A DNA stretch of 64,000 nt from Glandiceps talaboti. Lineage: Eukaryota; Hemichordata; Enteropneusta; Spengelidae. A model generated the notes under the pieces. That model ran no database searches. It was not told the DNA's origin and saw nothing but the letters and a program-made list of their open reading frames with translations. The translations under genes were made by a program, and so were the position numbers. The stretch lies in contig NC_135565.1 of assembly GCF_964340395.1 (NCBI RefSeq), forward strand, positions 15,493,709 through 15,557,708, written 5' to 3'. The first letter of the stretch is position 1, and each line of letters starts with the position of its first letter. Shown here piece by piece: positions 51,401-61,300 of this stretch.

Positions 51401-52438
51401 TTCATGATATGCCATTGTGAATAATGTCACTGACTGATGCTGCACCTGATCTCCTTTTTCTAACTTTGTCTTTCTCAAACTTCCTTACCTGTAGTTGCAA
51501 TCATTGTCATCAGACTATTCATTGTATCCTTATCTGTAATCGCTTCGAGCAGGATCCCTCTGGATAAGTCCTTCTTGAATCCTTCTATGATAGACTACAC
51601 GGCTGCCACCAGTATAACACTAGGTATCCCAATCAAACGCACACACCTTAATCTTTGATTCTTTCATTTTCTAATCTGCCTACTGATATCTGATATACTG
51701 GGATTTGTCTGTCTTTTCATGGTTGTTTGAAAATGTGACTAAGTATTTTGGTTTGAAATGACATAGTCTTACTTGCTCAGATACAATCATGACATCAAAT
51801 TTTACAGACGGAAGCCATTTATTCACGACATCTAATTATACAGATGTACTCCAGACATTCATGTAATCAAACTGAAAATAACCCTACCGGTAATTTTTTT
51901 CACAACTTATTTTTAGAGAAATTCCGGAGTAAGAGGAATGCTAGTATGAAATCTAAGCTGACGATAGACTGTGGACCTAAACCTGTAAATGCCTCAGAGA
52001 ATTGTAAACCGGCAGAGAAGCCTTGTTTATTTGACATTGAAAGAGATCCATGTGAATATGTAAATTTAGCAGATAAGTATCCAGGTAAGAAAGTGTTGTT
52101 CATATGCAAATTTAACTGATATGTATCCAGGAGAAGTGATTTTGATATGCAAATTTTAAGTTAATGGTACAATATGAGAAAATATTGTTAAACTGAGTCA
52201 AAGGTAATTATGTCAATTATTACATATAATTTTTTCATATTTTTTTGTTTTCCTTTACTGTGTAGATGTACTGCAGATGTTACTCTCCAAACTACAGTCT
52301 TATAATAGCACAGCTGTCCCACCAATGCATCCAGGTCTTGATCCGGCAGCAAATCCGGCAATTCACAATGGAGCATGGGTTCCATGGGTTAACTCAACAT
52401 CAATGGAAGACATTAGAAAATATGGAAGATATTTCTAA
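45431..52438 (+). CDS. Arylsulfatase B-like sulfatase, copy 1
   Basis: Coding exons 45431-45562, 46279-46438, 46678-46790, 47471-47581, 48588-48716, 49127-49253, 50156-50513, 51156-51307, 51917-52084, 52266-52438; GT-AG throughout, 540 aa, close to the 533 of human ARSB. The N-terminus is a signal peptide. Metal-binding DD is at 42-43; the formylglycine signature CTPTR starts at Cys81, with RAALMTGR after it. Also seen: [42 protein letters not shown] and LFDIERDP. Sulfatases of this group remove sulfate from sugars, typically N-acetylgalactosamine 4-sulfate in dermatan/chondroitin sulfate, in lysosomes or outside the cell. ARSI/ARSJ-type specificity cannot be excluded. An acceptor (TTTGTTAG, ending 45418) upstream of the ATG implies a noncoding first exon. 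ATG at 45434 is an alternative start. Confidence 0.94.
45700..45915 (-). mobile_element. Second copy of the same SINE-like element
   Basis: Shares ATACAATCCATTGC, CTCACATTGCAACCTCTATC, ATTATACAGCTTGGTTGACT and the B-box-like GGCTCAAACCTGCAACC with 12745-13045. Lies in intron 1 of arylsulfatase 1. Confidence 0.6.
46379..46575 (+). repeat. Two-and-a-half unit 80-bp version of the same array in arylsulfatase 1
   Basis: Units start at 46381, 46461 and 46541, an 80-bp period. The first is the real exon 2 end with donor at 46439. The second is near-identical with a perfect GTAAGT donor. The third breaks off after the ALM codons. Confidence 0.95.
48062..48457. repeat. 21-bp minisatellite, about 19 units
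   Basis: Unit GTTCATTGATG(T/C)AATGGCA with few changes, inside intron 4 of arylsulfatase 1. Because 21 is a multiple of three and the unit lacks stops in some frames, long seven-residue-repeat open frames appear on both strands; these are not genes. Confidence 0.95.
49371..49509. mobile_element. Same ~130-bp MITE, copy 2
   Basis: TTGCCAAATATATTCCTTCG to GGCTGAATGAAGAAAAATAT, with a similar core (CACTATGAGTCACCAG, ACTTAGGTCACAAG). Lies in intron 6 of arylsulfatase 1. Confidence 0.72.
49745..50120. mobile_element. ~385-bp dispersed element, copy 2
   Basis: Counterpart of 25580-25965. A separate fragment of its left part appears inverted near 47280-47345. Lies directly upstream of exon 7 of arylsulfatase 1. 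Confidence 0.65.
52070..52160 (+). repeat. Decayed duplication across the exon 9 donor of arylsulfatase 1
   Basis: GATAAGTATCCAGGTAAGAA at the true junction recurs about 52 bp later as GATATGTATCCAGGAGAAG, each followed by an ATATGCAAATTT phrase. The copied donor is destroyed. Confidence 0.7.
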
Positions 52439-52578
52439 AAAAGTTTTTTTTCTGCAAAGTTGCCAAATGTGTGTACAGTGCAATGATGACTTCATTGTCT
52501 TACCATATCTTGTGTTTAAGAAGTAAGACTAGCTATAACAGTGGCACTCAAGGTCTCGGCTTACTAAGAAAGACACAA

Positions 52579-52584
52579 AATAAA
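52579..52584 (+). terminator. AATAAA polyadenylation signal of arylsulfatase 1
   Basis: The canonical hexamer lies about 140 bases after the stop codon at 52438, a normal 3' UTR length. Confidence 0.6.
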
Positions 52585-52689
52585 ATTAGTCTTCCGACTT
52601 GCCTATATAAGCTATTGAATGGTCTTTGGTTTAAATTAATTATACTCAAGTATGGTGGCATTTCTGTCAGGTAATTGTTCTCAAGTGAC

Positions 52690-52840
52690 CACACACTATT
52701 TTAATTATGGGGGGGGGGGGACTACATCTACACAACAGAGGCGCCATTGTCATAAATGTGTGTAATCTGCCATATCAAATAACAAGTTTTAGTTTTCGTT
52801 CATCATAGTAAGCGGAAACCTTGATTGCCACTGTAATATC
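52690..52840. mobile_element. Partial relative of the 13498-13886 element
   Basis: Shares GTGTAATCTGCCATATCAAA, TAACAAG, then ATCATAGTAAGCGGAAACCT near its end, matching the right half of that element. Confidence 0.55.
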
Positions 52841-53592
52841 AAATTTATAATTGACTTTATAAAAGAAATAGGCTGTAAATGAGATACAAATAATTTAAAA
52901 TCTTTAATTACTTTCAATAATTTTGTGGGTACATGATATGTGCTATTGTATCTACAGACCATTACTCAGGAAGATTGCAAGACCATAATATTTACAGCGT
53001 CTTTCCATTTTAATACCATGTTACTCCTGACAACCGACCAATTTGACCTGACTTGAATATGAATATGAGTGTATATGAGAGGTGGTAAAATGACCAATGT
53101 GACCTGATTTGAAAGTGAATACGGGTATATATGAAAAATTAAGAGATGGTGATGCAGTTATATATTGAACGCTGTCAAGGTATTACCACAAATGAACGGA
53201 GATGTGGTATTAGTAGGATATACAACTCAGTGCTAATGTACCTCAGTGTATTTCTTTTACTTACAGTGCAGAGATATGTGTACATAATTAATATGAGGAA
53301 AAGGTAATGGAATTTTAGAAATGCAGATATATAGCTAATAGCCAGAGAAAATGATGGAAATACAAATAATTGAAAATAATTGAAAATGTAGAAATGCATA
53401 ATATTAAGAAAAAATAGTGGAAATGAAATGAGACATATATGATTGATAGCTGATAGAGGACATACTGGGATTTTTATAATGCAGATAGATAAATACCTAG
53501 CAGTAGGAGACATGCAAATCTAAATGCAAACATTCCTAATTACTAATAGCAGAGAAAATAAGAGAATTTGGCTATGTAAGGGTACATAAACA

Positions 53593-53815
53593 AACCAGCT
53601 CCCTGTTGCTATAGTGGTTCAATCTGACGACCAACAGTCAGAAGGTCATGGGTTCGAATCCCTGTGGCGAGCAGGAGACGAAGGGAACTTTCTGCAACCA
53701 ACCCAAACTACAGACTTGATGTCTATGCTGTAATGCAGAGCCATGTCTCACTTATAATATGAGTGTAAATTTTGGGAGACTCGTAGAGTAATGCCTCCAG
53801 CAGTCAGGGAAGATT
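53593..53815 (+). mobile_element. tRNA-derived SINE
   Basis: A tRNA-like head has an A-box-like GCTATAGTGGTTC at about 53608-53620 and a perfect B box GGTTCGAATCC at 53651-53661. The body continues about 150 bp and ends in a short ATTACTATTAT tail. This is the layout of a Pol III-transcribed SINE; target-site duplications were not resolved. Confidence 0.7.
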
Positions 53816-54716
53816 ACTATTATAGAGAATACAGATACATGCACAGTGTCAATAGTAGAAGAAAATAAGTGAAATGTCACATGTTGTCAGTGTTCAATGT
53901 ATTGTCAAAATCAAAAGAACTTTCAAGTGTATTTTTACATGGGCATCTGTTTTTATATCATTTATATGATGTAACTAATCAAATATTTTTGCTAATATGC
54001 CCGAATTTTATGTTGTTATATTGTACTATATTTTTGTAAATTTGACATCAGAATCAAAATGATCAGTTACTTTTACATATACTGATGGAGACACAGGTAT
54101 CACAAAAGTGTGCAATCTACAAACAATGTTTTCTTCAAAATTCTTAAAGCTGCTCTAACTTGAACTTGAATATTATTTTTTTCGATCAGACAACAAACAC
54201 CAGATTTTCTGGAAATTGTTAAAATAACATAATTTGATAAGTAATACAGAAACAAGTTGAAATTGCTATCTGAGTCGTGTTTTGGTGCTGATTTTAAGGT
54301 GCAGACTTAAAAATCAATCAGATTGGATATATTGTATAACATACTATGTGCACAGCTACACAAGTATATTTACCAACCCAGATGATTCAACACTGTCCAG
54401 GATGTACAATATAATCGGATAGTTAATTATTATATCTTACAAAACAGTTTGAAAAGTTGCAACTATTGCAACTTTTATGAGTTGATAAATTTGAGCGGAA
54501 ATAACTCAATTTCATGTATTGATATATAAGCAACATATGTTTAGAATAATAGGGTTGTTTACATGCAATTATTGTTTTATTGCCAAAATCACCATGTACA
54601 TGATATGTATGTTGTCAGTTAAAGTGTTGTTCGATGAATTGAATAAACTTTGTATCTCAAATCAAAATTCTCAAAACACGAATGAATATTATATGCATAC
54701 AGAAGGTAAAGGATAT

Positions 54717-54839
54717 AGTTGTGGGTTTTGGGCCCAGTTCACTTCTATTTACCCACGTGACTAAATGGCAATATCACAGTTGTGGGTTTTGGGCCCAACT
54801 CACTTCTATTTAATCACGTGACTAAATGGCAATATCACA
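54717..54839. repeat. Two-copy 61-bp tandem duplication containing CACGTGAC
   Basis: Two nearly identical units (TTGTGGGTTTTGGGCCCA through AATGGCAATATCACA) follow each other. Each carries a CACGTG E-box about 1.1 kb upstream of arylsulfatase 2. Confidence 0.85.
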
Positions 54840-55798
54840 TGACTGTTGTTGTCCAATGGCATGGTACCATGTTGGTATATGTTGTCTGTGCTGTCGAGAG
54901 TGATTGAAGAGTCCATAGGGACACTGATACCTGGCCTTCGTCCATTGGTACAGATCATCGACCACGAGCTCTTGTTTTTGGGTTGATTTGGTTGTGAAGT
55001 GTGGCATTGAACATGCTGGGTGAAATCACAACAATATCCAATTTATGATAAATAGGTTGTCAGTGGTTAAGTATGCCTCATACCACTATTGTCAGAGCCT
55101 AGAGCTTAGTGACATCAGAAGCATATTTCTTCAATGTGGACTTTATGTAATCGTCAATGTAACTTTGTAACAGGACCATAGTATCAGCTGGTACAGTAGG
55201 GTAAAAAACATCAAAAACAGGAATTCATTGTTAAGACAGCAACATGCAGTACAACAAATTACAAACAACTTTTCAAAAAGCTACTGTGCGGGAGATATTG
55301 TCATAATCTTGATAAAAGTGGTACCCACGTTGATCTCTCCCGTAGTGGTACTGCGTCTCGTGCTACCTCTATACAGAGATGGTGGTTAGGTGGGTCACAT
55401 GTAGGGTACAGGTTGGGCAATGGTGGGTAAATGTGACTTTTCGTGTAGTGTGACTGCATATTTGACAGTTATTTTACAGGTGAAAAGTTGGTGTTAGGGC
55501 CCCTCATTTTTGACAGCCACTTGACAGCCACTTGTACTTTGGAACAACATAACAGTATTAAAATAGTTTTCCTGTTATTTCGGTGATTGTATTCAGCGGA
55601 TACAGATCACACGGTGAGTAATACCAACCTTAAATATCTTGCATTATCATCTCTGGGCCGCATCAAGAAATTCCCAACTATCCGTTAACTTGAGTTTTAC
55701 ACCTCTGTCGTCTTGGTCTCCCTAACATTAATAGCCACGTGTCATGTCAGTAAAGTACAAATGGCATGTCTTTAACATCTTATTCCATAGAAGCATTT

Positions 55799-55802
<4 letters not shown>

Positions 55803-55834
<32 letters not shown>
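55803..55834. repeat. (GT)n microsatellite
   Basis: An uninterrupted GT run about 57 bases upstream of the arylsulfatase 2 start codon, inside the probable 5' UTR intron. Confidence 0.95.
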
Positions 55835-55836
<2 letters not shown>

Positions 55837-55890
55837 TGGGCCGCCTTACTTACCTGTCTCTCCTTTGTTAGATAACAGTCAATCATCGGT

Positions 55891-58360
55891 ATGGGCAGAA
55901 TGAACAAATACCAAGCAGCACTACTTGTAGTAGTTTTAATTCACGTTACAAGATTGATATCATCGTCTCCCTCACAACAGAAAACACAACCACATATTAT
56001 ACTAATAATTGTAGATGACTGGGTAAGTTTTTAGATTTATTGATAACACCATTAAAGGCATGGATACTGAGGACTGATTAACATACCGGGATTGTGGCTG
56101 TTTATTGACTGACTGACTGACTTACTTACCCGATAGTATTACTTGCCTACTATAGCTATTTTGTGTTGACCGACTGGCTGACTGGCTGCCTCCCACACTG
56201 ACATCTCTTAATACTTTACTCTTACTATCAAGGGTTGGGGTGACGTCAGTTTCCATGGTTCTAGTCAGATACCAACACCAAACATTGATCAGTTGGCATA
56301 CAGTGGTGTCATACTAAACAACTATTATGTACAACCGTTGTGTTCACCGACTAGAGCAGCCTTGATGACTGGACGATATCCAATACATCTAGGTAAGTGA
56401 ACTACGTATGTACAACCAATCTGTACTCCAACCAGAGCTGCCTTGATGACTGGACGACATCCAATACATCTAGGTAAGTGAACTACGTATGTACAACCAA
56501 TCTGTACTCCAACCAGAGCTGCCTTGATGACTGGACGATATCCAATACATATAGGTAAGTGAATTACTATGTTCAACCAATCTGTACTCCCACCAGAGCT
56601 GCCTTGATGACTGGACGACATCCAATACATCTAGGTAAGTGAATTACTATGTTCAACCAATCTGTACTCCCACCAGAGCTGCATTGATGACTGGACGATA
56701 TCCAATACATCTAGGTAAGTGAACTACGTATGTGCAACGAATCTGTACTCCTACCAGAGCTGCCTTGATGACTGGACGACATCCAATACATCTAGGTAAG
56801 TGAACTACGTATGTACAACCAATCTGTACTCCCACCAGAGCTGCATTGATGACTGGACGATATCCAATACATCTAGGTAAGTGAACTACGTATGTGCAAC
56901 GAATCTGTACTCCTACCAGAGCTGCCTTGATGACTGGACGACATCCAATACATCTAGGTAAGTGAATTACTATGTTCAACCTATCTGTACTCCCACCAGA
57001 GCTGCCTTGATGACTGGACGACATCCAATACATCTAGGTAAGTGAATTACTATGTTCAACCAATTTGTACTCCCACCAGAGCTGCCTTGATGACTGGACG
57101 ACATCCAATACATCTAGGTAAGTGAATTACTATGTTCAACCAATTTGTACTCCCACCAGAGCTGCCTTGATGACTGGACGACATCCAATACATCTAGGTA
57201 AGTGAATTACTATGTTCAACCAATTTGTACTCCCACCAGAGCTGCCTTGATGACTGGACGACATCCAATACATCTAGGTAAGTGAATTACTATGTTCAAC
57301 CAATCTGTACTCCCACCAGAGCTGCCTTGATGACTGGACGACATCCAATACATCTAGGTAAGTGAATTACTATGTTCAACCAATCTGTACTCCCACCAGA
57401 GCTGCCTTGATGACTGGACGACATCCAATACATCTAGGTAAGTGAATTACTATGTTCAACCAATCTGTACTCCCACCAGAGCTGCCTTGATGACTGGACG
57501 ACATCCAATACATCTAGGTAAGTGAAATACGTATGTACAACCAATCTGTACTCCAATCAGAGCTGCCTTAAGCTTGATAACTGGACTGGACAGTGTTCAT
57601 AGTGTAGTTATGACAGAACCTTTGTTTCAGTAGACATGTCAGTAATGGTAATGACTCACATATACAGAAATTTTTTGATGTCTCTGCTGCTTATTGTGTG
57701 AAAATGTTATATTGTCTAACCGGCCCACCCCAATGCCCACGACTCCCCCATTATTCAGTTTGATATTGTTGACATAAGGTTTACAGCACGATGTGATAAA
57801 TCCGGCGGCTCCATATGGTTTACCCTTGAATGAAACGACACTGGCTGAATATCTACAACGCTTAGGTTATACCACTCACTTAATAGGGAAGGTTAGTATC
57901 TCCAGGTAATGGGTTATACCACTCACTTGATAGGGAAGGTTAGTATCTCAAGTATCTGAGTTATACCACTCTCTTGATAGTTGGGTCCAGAGGTATCTAC
58001 AAAATGCGGATATTATGGTAAATCAGACAGACATGTCGACAGCGTTCTGTTTGAAGAATATGACACCACGTTGGCATTTATTTATAACCACGCGCTTCTA
58101 CATTTTCACTGATATGTACCCATGTATGATTTTGTGATGTAACTTTATGATTAGTGCTCGCGTGATGGAATTATCCTTAATGTGGTGTAACATTACGATG
58201 TGCTGCAGTAAGCGTGATATCATATTTCTTCTTTTCGTATTGTTGTGATATGTTGTAACATAATGTCAGTTAAATTCCATGTCAATGTAGTTGACCTAAC
58301 ATGTTCTCCCGGTGTATGTATGTATGTATGTATGTATGTATGTATGTATGTATGTATGTA

Positions 58361-58393
<33 letters not shown>

Positions 58394-61300
58394 TGTGTTT
58401 GTTGTGTTGTGTTGTGTTGTGTTGTGTTGTGTTGTGTTGTGTTGTGTTGTGTTGCGTTGCGTTGTGTTGCGTTGCGTTGCGTTGCGTTGTGTCGTGTTGT
58501 CTTATTTTATGTTGTTATGTTATGTTATATTTCGTCATATTTTGTTATGTTATAATGATTATATATACATGTCTTCTCGTCACAGTGGCATTTAGGTTTT
58601 TATACCAAGGAGTATACACCGACACGTCGTGGTTTTGATTCACACTTTGGTTATTACACTGGAGGCGAAGATTATTATTTCAGAGTATCACAGGTAGTTG
58701 TACCACAATAACAATAAAATAACACAGTGAATATATGATCATGTGATGTGGCCATCATATATAGAAAAAATGGCGATAGGCAAGTTAAGAAGCTGTCACC
58801 ATAGCAAATGTACAAGTTCTATTTAAACACATTTGTTTACTTCTTTCTTTTCATGATTTTTCGGGATTTACAAAACTCAAACCCAGTCCAGTTTTCTCTG
58901 GTTGAAAGAAGAATATGGCAAAAGAGCACATAATCTCAAAAATGGTCAAAATAACGATTTTTTTGTGCATCTCCACCTTAATATATATTTTTCTAAAACC
59001 TAGCATGGCATGGCGACGCTATATACCGATTTCCAGTATAGTAATCATATTTTGAAAAACAAAATGATGTTCAGACAACTTTGCTTGCAATCATGTGGAT
59101 TTCATCGTTTTGTCGACTTGTCAAAATTTCGGGTATAACATATATATTCGGGTTTATTGCTTAATTACAGTAATATTTAGATCGTACGATACATAATAAA
59201 CTTGTTTTATTTCTTGTAGAACGTGGACAATTATTTTGGTTATGATATGAGAAGGAATGGTGAATTGGACTACTCTACGTATGGACATTATGCAACTGAT
59301 TTGTTCACTACTGAAGCAGTGAAAGTGATAGAACAATATTCCAACTCAAATGAGGTTTGTAGTGTTTCTATTCATCTGTATGTTGCAGATTAATAATATA
59401 TTCACTGGGTTTTTTTAATTCAAAACCTACTATACACTGTCTACAGTATACAATAGGATTATAAAGCATAGACCTTAGTAATAACACGTCGTAGTACCAC
59501 ATAACAATTTAATATCACATGATAAAATGCCATATCAGCATGGCGTGACGTCGTGCTGTATGATATACCTATTACCAAATTAACACAAAATGACTGATAA
59601 AAGTATGATATCTAGATGCTATGATAGAATAGTATACTGTATGTCGTCTGATCATGATGATATCACATCCATGTATTATGACGTGATCATTCAAAATAGT
59701 ATAAAGAAATAGTGACAAATCTTTGTTCATTCTTTGATAGCCACTGTTCTTAGACATATCACACCTTGGTGTTCACATTGGTACCACCCTGGCGCCACTA
59801 CAAGCACCTGACAAATACACCAAAAAATTTCCCAATATTCAGAGTGAGGAGAGAAAGATATTTGCAGGTAAGAATAACGTCATTAACTCTGACACTGACC
59901 TTGACCCTAACCCTAACCCAAAGGGGTTCCTGTTTCATAAATGCTTCCTGTGACTTTGATAGGTTGGAAAATGCAATAACACCATAACACATAAGGAATT
60001 ACGTTGTATCATGAATGACTTATCAAAATATACACGGCTGGATAACAGAGCTAGACAATTAATTTTAATCGCAATATGTTGTTTCAAACTGCTCTAGCTG
60101 TAACCATGGTAACTGGAGTATTATTTATTCAACCAGACAACCACAATGCATTCACAGAAATTTGTTAAAATACCGATGATGTGTAAGAAGTACAACCAAC
60201 ACTATATTTACTGAAAATTGTTAAAATACCTATAATCATACATTCTATTATCACATAAATACGTGCATATCTTCTACTGTGTGACGTCAAACAGGGGGTG
60301 ATTTCAGACCATATCACCCCTGTTCTACCGAACTATTTTTTCTCCGTACTGTTCGAGTGTTCGTGCAATCCCTTGCTACGATCAAGTTTATCGTAATAAT
60401 TATGTGCTTTCAAAATGTAAATGCATACATTACGTTACATATATCCTTGGATGGCATGAGTTTGATACGTAGAAGTACTTTTATTTTTATTTGGTACATT
60501 TTATTCTATTTAAAAATCACGTAGATTATCGATGTAGCAGCCTGCAAGCTTACTTCCGGTTTTCCGTCGAGCTCAGATCTCTGAACTTACACAACCCGAG
60601 AAAATATGATTAAAATGACGGCACAAAAGTCGTATTTAGACAATTCTACTTACGTTTTAAACTAAATTCGATATTACATGTACATCGCAAGATTATAACC
60701 GATCATTTTGGTTGAGAAACCACAGAACAGTATGACCGGTACCGTGTTTGTAGTAAGCTTGACCTCGCGACAGGTCACGCGATTATGTAATTTGCATAGC
60801 CGTCGGGCGCCATTTTTTAATACCCGATGAAGAATATAGTGCGATGAAATGATGCAGTATTCGTAAAATACGAATGAAAATTTTAGAAAAATACGGGGGA
60901 ATACTTAGTTATGTGATAAATATATAATTCCATGAAATCGTAAAACTAACATTGATTTCATGGGATTATATATAAATATCAACTAGCGGTAGACTAGATT
61001 GTATCCTTCGGTAGTGCAATAACAAGTTGACACCATGACTGCGCTGGGGTGCTGATTTTAGGGTGCTTATTCAAAACTCTATTTTAGTGGATTTACTGTA
61101 CCATAATATGTTACAAAAATATGTTTACTCAAAGGTGATTTAATACTACTTGGGTGTAGTATATTACGAGTAAATCATCTTACAAATATTTCAACACACG
61201 TTTCAGTTGCAGCTTTCAATAAATGGTGACTAATTTAAAATTTCAGCGATTACTATGAGCTGGAAAGTCAGAAATAATAAATGTATTTCTTTTCAGGGAT

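Larger units (their letters stand above)
52585..55871. other. Intergenic region between the two arylsulfatases
   Basis: No gene recognised. It holds a G-run at 52709-52720, part of a dispersed element (52690-52840), a SINE (53593-53815), a two-copy 61-bp repeat (54717-54839) and a GT microsatellite (55803-55834). A 61-codon minus-strand frame at 54822-55007 is not recognised. The promoter and probable noncoding first exon of arylsulfatase 2 should lie near its right end. Confidence 0.45.

Noticed and set aside
53650-53662. Functional tRNA gene
   Set aside because: The B box is good but the cloverleaf is not complete and a SINE body follows.
54822-55007. 61-codon minus-strand open frame, possible transposase remnant
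   Set aside because: No recognisable catalytic motif; other frames of the same stretch are equally open.
56325-57033. Minus-strand open frames over the arylsulfatase 2 array
   Set aside because: Antisense shadows of the 80-bp repeat; the sense strand encodes the sulfatase motif.
56393-57540. Extra array units as additional coding exons
   Set aside because: No proper acceptor precedes any unit, and reading through the donor gives an in-frame stop within two codons.
56336-57575. CRISPR-like direct repeats
   Set aside because: Units are contiguous and carry no unique spacers, and they lie in a spliced animal gene.
58316-58595. Open frames of 84-116 codons
   Set aside because: Encoded by GTAT, GT and GTGTT microsatellites in an intron.
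59898-59919. Interstitial telomere-like CCCTAA repeats
   Set aside because: Only two to three units, too short to mean more than chance or a minor repair scar.
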